Source: an uncultured Lachnospiraceae bacterium
Lineage (GTDB): Bacteria; Bacillota; Clostridia; Lachnospirales; Lachnospiraceae
Assembly (NCBI GenBank): GCA_959022495.1
Contig: CAUEYX010000008.1
Span: forward strand, 35,513 to 99,512
Reading direction: 5' to 3'
DNA: 64,000 bases
The position numbers and the translations under genes are program-made. Below, in pieces: positions 25,333 through 32,608 of the stretch. The notes beneath the pieces were generated by a model. It worked only from the letters and a program-made list of their open reading frames with translations. It searched no databases and had not been told where the DNA came from. Each line of letters starts with the position of its first letter. Positions within the stretch are counted from its first letter, which is position 1.

Positions 25333-26505
25333 TTATTCAACCACGGTGCAGCCATCAACAATATAGAGCCAGGACGGCGCAGATACCTCTTCCTGCTCAT
25401 GATAGTATTCACCCTCTGCGACTTCGAACTCTTCGCCTTCCGGGCTCACACCCTTAAGCGGTCCCTCAAATACATGCATCTCTCCGGATTTTAATTTCTC
25501 CGCCGCCTCGTCAATGGCTTCCTGCGTACCCTCTGCCGCAATACTCTCATTCAGCGGTGACAGGTAAACCGCGTCGTCCGCCAGTCCCTTGCACCAGTCA
25601 GCCGGAATTTCCTCACCGTCAATCATCGCCTGTACTGCCTCAGTCACATAGATCCCCCAGTCAATACGCGGGGAAATCAGGGATGCATTGGGAGCTGCCT
25701 CCCTCATGTCATTGTTGTATCCAACCTGCCATACACCGTTGTCCTCCGCTGTTGTAGCCGGAGCTGTGGAGTCAGAGTGCTGTGAGATCACATCACAGCC
25801 GCGGTCGATCAGTGCTTTGGCCACCTGGGACTCAACCGTCGGATCATTCCAGGAGTTGGTGTACATTATCTCCATCGTGACATCCGGGTTCACGCTTTTT
25901 GCTCCCAGATAGAACGCGGTGTATCCGCTGATAACCTCCGCGAACGGATATGCGGCAACATAGCCCAGCTTATTCGACTCTGTCTTCATCCCTGCCGCAA
26001 TTCCGGCAAGATAACGCCCCTCATAGATAGAAGCAAAATAATTGTGGAAATTGTCAAGCCCTGCGTCTTTTGCCTGATAACCCGTAGCATGACAGAACTG
26101 CACCTCCGGGTACTCTCTCGCCACTTCCACCACATAATCTTCAAATCCGAAGCTGGTGGCAAAAATAATATTGCATCCCGCGTCAACCAGCTCTCTTAGA
26201 GCCGTGTCACAAGACGCATCCTCTGCCACATTATATTTATTGATAATCTGATCGTCGCTTAATCCCAGCGTTTCCTGCATCTCCTGGGTTCCCAGGTCAT
26301 GATTGTAGGTGTATCCCATATCGCTGGGATCTGAAATGTGCACAAATCCCACCTTAATCTCGTCCTTCAGAATTCCCTCGGAAACCGCCGCAGAAGAACC
26401 TCCCTCCTCATTTCCGCCAGTCTCCGCAGCCGGAGCTCCACACCCTGCCATCAGGGTGACTGCCATAACTGCGCACAAACATACGCTGACAATCCTCTTC
26501 TTCAT
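25333..26505 (-). CDS. BMP-family substrate-binding lipoprotein
   Basis: 390-residue extracellular receptor of the basic membrane protein (BMP/PnrA) family, which usually binds purine nucleosides. The lipobox LMAGC has Cys22. The mature part has KVGFVHISDPSDMGYTYNHD and IIFATSFGFEDYVVEVARE, which match the family. GGAGGAG precedes the start. It is the first gene of the transporter operon and is followed by a terminator, then the ATPase and two permeases. Purine nucleoside as ligand is an inference from homologues. Confidence 0.88.
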   Translation of the reverse strand: MKKRIVSVCLCAVMAVTLMAGCGAPAAETGGNEEGGSSAAVSEGILKDEIKVGFVHISDPSDMGYTYNHDLGTQEMQETLGLSDDQIINKYNVAEDASCDTALRELVDAGCNIIFATSFGFEDYVVEVAREYPEVQFCHATGYQAKDAGLDNFHNYFASIYEGRYLAGIAAGMKTESNKLGYVAAYPFAEVISGYTAFYLGAKSVNPDVTMEIMYTNSWNDPTVESQVAKALIDRGCDVISQHSDSTAPATTAEDNGVWQVGYNNDMREAAPNASLISPRIDWGIYVTEAVQAMIDGEEIPADWCKGLADDAVYLSPLNESIAAEGTQEAIDEAAEKLKSGEMHVFEGPLKGVSPEGEEFEVAEGEYYHEQEEVSAPSWLYIVDGCTVVE

Positions 26506-26613
26506 ATTTCTCCTCCTTCTCTTGTCACTGTCCGGGAGTACCCCGGCATCTGCTTATAAGTGAAAAAACGCCATCCAGATCCTTTGTGTTATGGACAGCC
26601 TTTTCGTTATACA

Positions 26614-26642
26614 TTTTACCCTCTGCCCTCTTATAAGTCAAT
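26614..26642 (-). promoter_or_regulatory. Promoter of the BMP transporter operon
   Basis: Minus strand TTGACT, 17-bp spacer, TAAAAT, followed by a leader of about 100 nt. Confidence 0.7.
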
Positions 26643-26743
26643 ATTTTTTCTGTTCCGTATATCCGCCGGCATGCCCCGCATCTGCCTTCCTATCCTTCCT
26701 TCTGAAACTTTGGTCTGCGCCGCGCATGATCCGGCTCTGGACC

Positions 26744-26783
26744 AAAATAAACGGCCGGTCCAGAATCTCTCCTGCACCGGCCG
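26744..26783 (-). terminator. Terminator of the copper operon
   Basis: Stem CGGCCGGT (26752-26759) / ACCGGCCG (26776-26783), followed on the minus strand by TTTATTTT. Confidence 0.75.
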
Positions 26784-26830
26784 CCCCGCTGAAACAGCTT
26801 TTGTTACTTTCTGACAGGTATTTGAGGATC

Positions 26831-27040
26831 TTACCGGATATCCAGCACTTTATAATCCTGATCCTCCACTGCCTTTTTCAGGACCTCATCACTGACCTCC
26901 GCGTTCAGGGTAAGGACTGCTGTCCCCGCTTCGTGGCTTACTTCCGCCGCGTCCACCCCTGCGAGGGCTTCCAGGGTTTTCTTTACCCTTGCCTCGCAGT
27001 GACCGCACATCATTCCATCGATCTTCATTGTCTTTGTCAT
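26831..27040 (-). CDS. Predicted CopZ chaperone from an internal start within copA
   Basis: The last 69 codons of the copA frame begin MTKTMKIDGMMCGHCEARVK and form a complete HMA fold ending VEDQDYKVLDIR. An AGGAGG sits 8 nt before this ATG (27038-27040), as good as any ribosome site in the window. The domain could therefore also be made as a separate cytoplasmic copper chaperone. Internal initiation is inferred; the site may simply be left over from a copA-copZ operon that lost its intervening stop. Confidence 0.55.
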   Translation of the reverse strand: MTKTMKIDGMMCGHCEARVKKTLEALAGVDAAEVSHEAGTAVLTLNAEVSDEVLKKAVEDQDYKVLDIR

Positions 27041-29365
27041 TGTTGTTTCCTCCTTTTTCTTTCTTGTTTTTATCTTTTTATCCCTGCCGGCATCATGCAC
27101 CTTAAACCAATTAAGCCTCAGCGCATTGCTGACCACACAGAAACTGGACAGGCTCATTGCCGCCGCCCCGAACATGGGGTTTAACTGCCAGCCGAAGATG
27201 GGTATCCAGACACCCGCCGCAAGCGGTATCCCAATCACATTGTAGAAAAATGCCCAGAACAAATTCTCATGGATATTCTTCAGCGTCGCGCGGCTTAAAC
27301 GGATCGCCGCGGGCACATCGCTCAAACGGCTCTTCATAAGCACAACGTCCGCCGCGTCAATGGCAATGTCCGTCCCCGCGCCGATGGCGATTCCCATATC
27401 CGCCCTTGTCAGCGCAGGAGCGTCGTTGATGCCGTCTCCCACCATGGCAACCCTGCCCTTTTTCTTCAGGGAGCGTACCACACTCTCCTTACCGTCCGGG
27501 AGCACTCCCGCGATCACTTCGTCCACGCCCGCCTGGGCGCCGACAGCCTTCGCTGTGCGCTCATTATCACCGGTGAGCATCACAACATGGATGCCCATAT
27601 TCTGGAGCTCCTTTACAGCCCTTGGGCTGTCTTCTTTTATAACATCTGCCACGGCGATCATGCCGATAAACTCCCCGTCCCTGCTGAAAAACAGCGGGGT
27701 TTTCCCCTGCTCTGAGAGTTCTTCCGCTCTCTTTCTCACCTCGTCAGATATTCTGCTGTTCGCACTGATAAATGCCAGACTGCCGCCCGCCAATTTTACT
27801 CCGTCCAATGTCCCTGTCAGCCCATTGCCGGGGACAGCGTGAAAGTCTTCCGTCTCCAGCGCGGCGTCTGTGCCTTCCTCTTCCGCCCTCACAATGACTG
27901 CGCGGGCAAGGGGATGCTCGCTCTTCTTCTCAAGGGCATACGCGTACGCAAGCAGCTGCGCATCTGTCACTCCGGCTGCGGGGATCATATCCGTCACCTT
28001 CGGTTCCCCGCTGGTGATGGTGCCGGTCTTATCCAGAACCGCGATCTGGGTCTTCCCAGTCTCCTCCAGTGAAACCGCGGTTTTAAACATAATGCCGTTC
28101 TTCGCTCCCATCCCATTGCCCACCATGATCGCAACCGGTGTGGCAAGTCCCAGTGCGCAGGGACAGCTGATGACCAAAACGGAGATTCCCCTGGCCAGAG
28201 CGAATCCAATGGTCTGTCCCGCCGCCAGCCACACCAGAATCGTGACCAGGGCGATGCCAATGACAGCCGGGACAAACACGCCGGACACCCGGTCCGCCAC
28301 TTTCGCGATGGGAGCCTTTGTCGCCGCCGCGTCGCTCACCATCTGGATGATCTGGGCAAGGGTGGTATCCTCGCCCACCCGGGATGCCTCGCAGCGCAGA
28401 AAGCCCGACTGATTTAACGTGGCCGCGGATACCGTATCCCCTGCGCTTTTATCCACCGGAATGCTCTCTCCGGTAAGCGCGGACTCATTCACCGCGCTGT
28501 GTCCCTCCAGGATCACCCCGTCCACAGGTATATTTTCTCCCGGTCTTACGACAAACACATCCCCTTTCCGCACCAAATCGACGGAAACCGTCTCTTCCGC
28601 ACCGTTTCTCACGACTGTGGCCGTCTTCGGGGCCAGTTTCATCAAGCTTTTCAATGCGTCTGTAGTACGCCCCTTTGACCGCGCCTCCAGCATCTTTCCC
28701 ACCGTGATCAGTGTGAGGATCATTGCCGCGGATTCAAAATAAAACTCATGCATATAGGACATGGTCCCCGCCATGTCCCCGCGCATCTGGGCATCTGTCA
28801 TGGCAAACAGCGCATACAGGCTGTACCCGTACGATGCCCCCGCCCCCAAAGCCACCAGGGTGTCCATATTGGGCGCGCGATGGATCAGGCCTTTCCATCC
28901 GCTGACGAAGAATTTCTGGTTAACCACCATGACAGCCGTGGTCAGTAGCAGCTGAATCAGCCCCATTGCCACATGATTTCCTTCAAGGATGGAGGGTACC
29001 GGCCAGTCCCACATCATATGTCCCATGGAAAAATACATCAGCGGAACCAGAAAACACAGGGAGGCGATCAGACGTTTCTTCATTTTCGGCGTCTCCCTGT
29101 CCCTTAAGGAATCCTCGGCCGCTGTCATCGATGAAACTGCTGCCTGCGCATTCCCCTTCTCCGTCGCGCCTTTCCTGGACGCTCCATAACCCGCCTCCTC
29201 CACGGCAGCGATAACCTCTGCCGGAGCCGCTGTACCTTCCACCCCCATGGAGTTGGTCAGAAGGCTCACCGAACACGAGATCACCCCTGGCACTTTTGAC
29301 ACTGCTTTTTCCACCCGGGCGCTGCATGCCGCGCAGCTCATGCCCGTCACATTATACTGTTCCAT
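26831..29365 (-). CDS. copA: Copper P-type ATPase fused to a C-terminal CopZ domain
   Basis: 844-residue P1B-type ATPase that exports Cu(I). The N-terminal heavy-metal domain has GMSCAAC. Membrane helices follow, with SCPCALGLATP as the metal site, TGES in the actuator, DKTGT as the phosphorylation site, and GDGINDAPAL. After the last helices (NALRLNWFKV) a charged linker of about 20 residues leads without a stop into a 69-residue second metal-binding domain with GMMCGHC, like free-standing CopZ chaperones. A C-terminal position for this domain is unusual. The start at 29365 follows AAGGAG; ATG 29368 is the alternative. It is downstream of csoR. Confidence 0.92.
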   Translation of the reverse strand: MEQYNVTGMSCAACSARVEKAVSKVPGVISCSVSLLTNSMGVEGTAAPAEVIAAVEEAGYGASRKGATEKGNAQAAVSSMTAAEDSLRDRETPKMKKRLIASLCFLVPLMYFSMGHMMWDWPVPSILEGNHVAMGLIQLLLTTAVMVVNQKFFVSGWKGLIHRAPNMDTLVALGAGASYGYSLYALFAMTDAQMRGDMAGTMSYMHEFYFESAAMILTLITVGKMLEARSKGRTTDALKSLMKLAPKTATVVRNGAEETVSVDLVRKGDVFVVRPGENIPVDGVILEGHSAVNESALTGESIPVDKSAGDTVSAATLNQSGFLRCEASRVGEDTTLAQIIQMVSDAAATKAPIAKVADRVSGVFVPAVIGIALVTILVWLAAGQTIGFALARGISVLVISCPCALGLATPVAIMVGNGMGAKNGIMFKTAVSLEETGKTQIAVLDKTGTITSGEPKVTDMIPAAGVTDAQLLAYAYALEKKSEHPLARAVIVRAEEEGTDAALETEDFHAVPGNGLTGTLDGVKLAGGSLAFISANSRISDEVRKRAEELSEQGKTPLFFSRDGEFIGMIAVADVIKEDSPRAVKELQNMGIHVVMLTGDNERTAKAVGAQAGVDEVIAGVLPDGKESVVRSLKKKGRVAMVGDGINDAPALTRADMGIAIGAGTDIAIDAADVVLMKSRLSDVPAAIRLSRATLKNIHENLFWAFFYNVIGIPLAAGVWIPIFGWQLNPMFGAAAMSLSSFCVVSNALRLNWFKVHDAGRDKKIKTRKKKEETTMTKTMKIDGMMCGHCEARVKKTLEALAGVDAAEVSHEAGTAVLTLNAEVSDEVLKKAVEDQDYKVLDIR
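27049..27054 (-). promoter_or_regulatory. Internal Shine-Dalgarno inside copA
   Basis: AGGAGG on the minus strand, within the linker codons (KKKEETT) and 8 nt before the in-frame ATG of the CopZ domain. Confidence 0.65.
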
Positions 29366-29415
29366 CATAACACTCCTTCTTCTGAACCGCCCCTGTCTTT
29401 TGCAGCAGAGCGGCA

Positions 29416-29733
29416 TCATTTCATTAATTTCTGGAGGACAAGAACCAGCTCATCTATGGTCTCCTCTTTTCCCTCGCGGATATCTTCTGTGACACAGGAC
29501 CGGATATGCTCTGCGAGAAGCACTTTGTTGAAACTGTTAAGGGCAGCGTTGACCGCGGATACCTGGATAAGGATATCCGGGCAGTACGCGTCACTTTCCA
29601 CCATCCGCCTGATTCCTCTCACCTGGCCTTCGATGCGGCTCAGGCGGTTGAGCATGCCCCGTTTTTCTTTCTCCGAGCGCTCTTTTGTCTTGTGCTGACA
29701 TCCGCCGGGACAGACGTTATTTATCTTTTCCAT
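29416..29733 (-). CDS. csoR: Copper-sensing repressor CsoR
   Basis: 105-residue all-helical DNA-binding repressor (DUF156 family) that releases DNA on Cu(I) binding. The ligand triad is Cys51, His76 and Cys80, in DAYCPDIL and AEHIRSCV; the spacing (25, then 4) equals that of the known Cys-His-Cys set. The fingerprint LNRLSRIEGQVRGIRRM is present. An extra N-terminal segment carries Cys8, Cys12 and His14. TAGGAGGA precedes the start. It is the first gene of the copper operon, 50 bp before copA, under two operator-like sites. Confidence 0.92.
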   Translation of the reverse strand: MEKINNVCPGGCQHKTKERSEKEKRGMLNRLSRIEGQVRGIRRMVESDAYCPDILIQVSAVNAALNSFNKVLLAEHIRSCVTEDIREGKEETIDELVLVLQKLMK

Positions 29734-29818
29734 ATTTACAGTCCTCCTATTATTCCTTTGTTCTTGGAAATAATCTTTTCTTTCTGCGCAGGATTTCCGT
29801 CTATTACTTCATCCGCAC

Positions 29819-29837
29819 TAAACCCCCGAGGGGTATT
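29819..29837 (-). promoter_or_regulatory. CsoR operator-like site, promoter-distal
   Basis: Inverted repeat of the form ATACCCC-N2-GGGGGTTT, matching the known pattern of CsoR operators (TACCC/GGGTA half sites). It lies just downstream of the predicted transcription start. Confidence 0.65.
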
Positions 29838-29853
29838 TCCTCCCGCTGACGTT

Positions 29854-29882
29854 ATTATATACCCTTGCCGGGTATATTGCAA
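29854..29882 (-). promoter_or_regulatory. Promoter of csoR-copA
   Basis: Minus strand TTGCAA, 17-bp spacer, TATAAT. Confidence 0.65.
29858..29876 (-). promoter_or_regulatory. CsoR operator-like site in the promoter spacer
   Basis: Perfect inverted repeat TATACCC-N5-GGGTATA occupying exactly the region between the -35 and -10 boxes. Binding here would block RNA polymerase. Confidence 0.7.
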
Positions 29883-29919
29883 CCAAAAATTAAATCAATT
29901 TTTCATCCAGAAGTTTTTG

Positions 29920-29956
29920 TATGAAAAAAAGCAAAACATTTTACGAAATGTCCTGC
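29920..29956 (-). terminator. Terminator after aroD
   Basis: 11-bp stem GCAGGACATTT / AAATGTTTTGC (29931-29956, two G-T pairs), tetraloop CGTA, then a run of seven T on the minus strand. Confidence 0.8.
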
Positions 29957-30009
29957 TCTTATTGTTCTCTAACCCGGCTTGTATTATCTGTCCCTATTTT
30001 TCATTGATT

Positions 30010-30789
30010 CTATGATTCCCCGCCGCGCTGCATGCCATTATGAAGCATGCCCAGCACGGTTTTCAAATTTCCGGCATTCATCTGCCCGGGCGCGGAAGCC
30101 CTGCCGACACACCCGAACGTCACCGCCGAACCAAACACTTCGCCGCTGATGCGGCTGAGAACCCCGGTCCCCTCCATTGACATCGTGATGATCGGAATTT
30201 CTGCATACTCCGACACCATCTCTTCTGTGGCAGCCAGAAGGGTCAGCACATCCTTTCCGCTCTGAGGCATAACTGCGATCTTGGCGATATCTGCCCCCAT
30301 TTCCTGCATCTTCTTAAGTCGGGAAAGGATTTCCTGCCGGGGAGGTGTCTTATGGAAATCATGGTTTGATGCCACGGTCTTTACACCGAATTCATGCGCG
30401 GTCTTTATGATCTCCCGTACCGCATCATCGCCGGTAAATGCTTCCACATCCAGCAAGTCAGCCATTCCTGTCCGCACAATCTTCCGGTTAAGTTCCACGT
30501 AAGCTTCTGTCCCAATGCATTTTCGGCCGCCTTCCTTTAATGTACGAAATGTAAAAAGGATCGGAAGCTCTCCTAAAATCTTACGCAGCTCTTTTAGTAT
30601 CGTTTCTGTTCTGTTTATATCAAATACGCCGTCATACCAGTCTGCCCGCCATTCCACGAGATCCGCCGCAGAATCTTTTATTTCATCAGCTCCTGACAAG
30701 ATCTCTTTCTCCGAGGCGCCCACAATCGGCACACAGATCTTCGGAATACCTGACCCTATCTCAATCGTTCTTATCTTTACTGTCTTCAT
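30010..30789 (-). CDS. aroD: Type I 3-dehydroquinate dehydratase
   Basis: 259-residue shikimate-pathway enzyme converting 3-dehydroquinate to 3-dehydroshikimate through a Schiff base. Catalytic residues are visible: His in TVASNHDFHKT and the imine-forming Lys in ADIAKIAVMPQS. DLVEWRADWYD is the N-terminal substrate-binding segment. Length is normal. The start at 30789 follows AAGGTGG; a 20-residue upstream extension is unlikely. It follows a histidine-phosphatase gene after 44 bp. It is one of the few biosynthetic aromatic genes here and stands alone rather than in an aro cluster. Confidence 0.93.
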   Translation of the reverse strand: MKTVKIRTIEIGSGIPKICVPIVGASEKEILSGADEIKDSAADLVEWRADWYDGVFDINRTETILKELRKILGELPILFTFRTLKEGGRKCIGTEAYVELNRKIVRTGMADLLDVEAFTGDDAVREIIKTAHEFGVKTVASNHDFHKTPPRQEILSRLKKMQEMGADIAKIAVMPQSGKDVLTLLAATEEMVSEYAEIPIITMSMEGTGVLSRISGEVFGSAVTFGCVGRASAPGQMNAGNLKTVLGMLHNGMQRGGES

Positions 30790-30833
30790 TCGTCCCACCT
30801 TCCCCGGACCCTCGCAGCGCCGGCTGTCATCGG

Positions 30834-31478
30834 TCACACGGTCTTCCATTTTTTGACTTTTTCTTTATAATAAACAGTACTTTCTTTTACGATAACCGGA
30901 TTCCCCTTCCGGATCTCCACTTCCGTCACCGCGCAGTTTGGCGGCACCTCATCTCTCCAAAAAGCTGAGACAGAGAGGTTTCCCTTGATCCGGTTTAAAA
31001 GAGCGGTCATAGCCGCTCCATGGGTAGATACAAGGATGTGCTTATCCTTGAGTTCCTCCCGTTTACACAGTTCATCCAGGAAGTTTCCTGTCCGTTCATA
31101 GAGCTGGGGGATTGTCTCTGCGTCCTTTGGCGGGATATAACTGCCGGTATCGGTAAAGAAGCGGTTGAACTCCTCACTTCCGGGTTCCCTGTCCTTACCA
31201 CTGCTTAAAAGCCCTTCATAGCTGCCAAAACACAATTCTTTGATCCTCTCCTCATCATAGAGGGGAACCCTGCGGTCTCCCAGTATAATCTGCGCCGTCT
31301 CTTTTGCCCTTCTCAGAGGACTTGTATAGCCCATGTCGATCCGGAGGCTTTTCATGCCCTCTGCTGTCTCCTCCGCCAGGTGCCTGCCGTAACTGTTGAG
31401 GGGGATATCTGTATGTCCCTGCACCCTGTGTTCCTTGTTCCATTCCGTCTCGCCATGACGTACAATATATAATTTCAC
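30834..31478 (-). CDS. Histidine phosphatase family protein
   Basis: 214-residue phosphoglycerate-mutase-like phosphatase. The phospho-accepting His lies in LYIVRHGETEWN, the second catalytic His in VSTHGAAMTALL, with a conserved Arg in TSPLRRAKETAQ. The family includes alpha-ribazole phosphatases and broad phosphatases; the substrate is undetermined. The start is GTG at 31478, set by AAAGGAG eight bases upstream, rather than an ATG 27 codons earlier. It is divergent from luxS and upstream of aroD. Confidence 0.85.
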   Translation of the reverse strand: MKLYIVRHGETEWNKEHRVQGHTDIPLNSYGRHLAEETAEGMKSLRIDMGYTSPLRRAKETAQIILGDRRVPLYDEERIKELCFGSYEGLLSSGKDREPGSEEFNRFFTDTGSYIPPKDAETIPQLYERTGNFLDELCKREELKDKHILVSTHGAAMTALLNRIKGNLSVSAFWRDEVPPNCAVTEVEIRKGNPVIVKESTVYYKEKVKKWKTV

Positions 31479-31486
31479 CTTATTCT

Positions 31487-31493
31487 CTCCTTT
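31487..31493 (-). promoter_or_regulatory. Ribosome binding site that sets a GTG start
   Basis: AAAGGAG, 8 nt before GTG 31476-31478. It places the protein start directly at the beta strand leading to RHGE, as in homologues. Confidence 0.7.
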
Positions 31494-31582
31494 GCGTCCT
31501 TGTCTTTTCTCAGCCTGAAGGCTATAATGAAACCGATACTTCCCCGTGGAAGATTTCATTTATAGAAAGGAATCATACAGAA

Positions 31583-32062
31583 ATGGAAAAGATCACCAGT
31601 TTTACAATTGACCATATCCGGCTCGTACCGGGCATCTATGTCTCAAGAAAAGACACCGTCAGCGGCGCGGTTATCACAACCTTTGACATCCGTATGACCA
31701 GCCCGAACGATGAGCCTGTCATGAACACAGCGGAGGTCCACACAATCGAACACCTGGGTGCCACCTTTCTGCGCAATCACGAAATATACAAAGACCGTGT
31801 CATCTATTTCGGCCCTATGGGCTGCCGCACCGGTTTCTATCTCCTTCTTTCCGGAGACTATGCCTCCTCTGACATTGTCCCCCTTATGAAGGAAATGTTC
31901 TCCTTCATCGCGGATTATAAAGGAGAAGTTCCAGGCGCATCTGCCCGCGACTGCGGAAATTATCTGGACATGAACCTTCCCATGGCGCGGTATCTTGCAA
32001 AACGGTTTTTCAAAGAGGTGCTCACAGATATTCAGGACTCACAGCTTTCTTATCCGGAATAG
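31583..32062 (+). CDS. luxS: S-ribosylhomocysteine lyase (AI-2 synthase)
   Basis: 159-residue metalloenzyme that splits S-ribosylhomocysteine into homocysteine and the AI-2 precursor DPD. Metal ligands His53 and His57 lie in HTIEHLGATFLRNH and Cys124 in ARDCGNYLDMN; the catalytic Cys81 is in GPMGCRTGFYLL. Length is standard. AAAGGA precedes the start at a long spacing of about 11 nt. It is monocistronic, divergent from the histidine phosphatase and convergent with the DUF5662 gene (9-bp gap). Confidence 0.96.
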   Translation: MEKITSFTIDHIRLVPGIYVSRKDTVSGAVITTFDIRMTSPNDEPVMNTAEVHTIEHLGATFLRNHEIYKDRVIYFGPMGCRTGFYLLLSGDYASSDIVPLMKEMFSFIADYKGEVPGASARDCGNYLDMNLPMARYLAKRFFKEVLTDIQDSQLSYPE

Positions 32063-32071
32063 TCCGCCGGA

Positions 32072-32608
32072 TTATCTGCGCTTTTTCAACACTTCTCTTC
32101 TTATATATTGATAGGTCTTCTCTTCTCCCTGCTCCGCGAGCATATTGAGCAGTTTTTCTAAAAGCGCCCGGGTTTCCGGGTGCATCATCTCTCCCGCCCG
32201 GCCGTTCATGTAATATTCCAGCGCGTCTCTGTCTGTGTACTGGTCTCCTTTATATACCCTGCAGGCCGCGATCCGGTCAAGGAACATTTCCACCACATAC
32301 TTCACCGGCATCTTCATCCCCGTCAGGACTCCGGTTCCGTCCAGGCTGTAGTCAATCCAATATTCATAGTGATGCTTGTTTCTGCCTTTATGGTGCAGCC
32401 ATGCGGAGGAATATCCCCTGTCCTCCCGCTCGGCATTATTGGGACTCCGATTGCCCTGATAGTACCTGCATCCTACCGAAAATTCTGTCCAGCTATACTT
32501 AGATAAGTCATGCAGGAGCCCCTGCCGGTAAAGGCCTGCCCGAAAGCACTCCTTCATCACAAAGATTTTATGCTTTGTGATCGTACAAAAATGCTGTATC
32601 GGTTTCAT
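32072..32608 (-). CDS. DUF5662 family protein
   Basis: 178-residue cytoplasmic protein of unknown function. Conserved-looking polar motifs HDLSKYSWTEF and WLHHKGRNKHHYEYW suggest a metal-dependent hydrolase of HD-like type, but no activity is established to my knowledge. Its start overlaps the stop of the GH13-like gene by 4 bp (ATGA), so it belongs to that operon and is translationally coupled. Its neighbours give the only clue: a dead debranching-enzyme homologue and a sugar-binding lipoprotein. Confidence 0.75.
   Translation of the reverse strand: MKPIQHFCTITKHKIFVMKECFRAGLYRQGLLHDLSKYSWTEFSVGCRYYQGNRSPNNAEREDRGYSSAWLHHKGRNKHHYEYWIDYSLDGTGVLTGMKMPVKYVVEMFLDRIAACRVYKGDQYTDRDALEYYMNGRAGEMMHPETRALLEKLLNMLAEQGEEKTYQYIRREVLKKRR

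Larger units (their letters stand above)
26506..26830 (-). other. Intergenic region between the copper and BMP operons
   Basis: The 325 bp hold the copA terminator (26744-26783) and the BMP promoter (26614-26642) with a leader of about 100 nt. I looked for a purine riboswitch in the leader and did not recognise one. A small GC-rich hairpin (CCGGG...CCCGG) lies near 26550. Confidence 0.6.

Noticed and set aside
26506..26613. Possible purine riboswitch in the leader of the BMP transporter
   Set aside because: I could not find the paired stems and conserved loop bases of the purine aptamer; only a small GC hairpin is present.
29366..29419. N-terminal extension of CopA (18 residues upstream of the chosen start)
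   Set aside because: The AAGGAG ribosome site lies inside this stretch and it overlaps the csoR end. The heavy-metal domain begins right after the chosen start.
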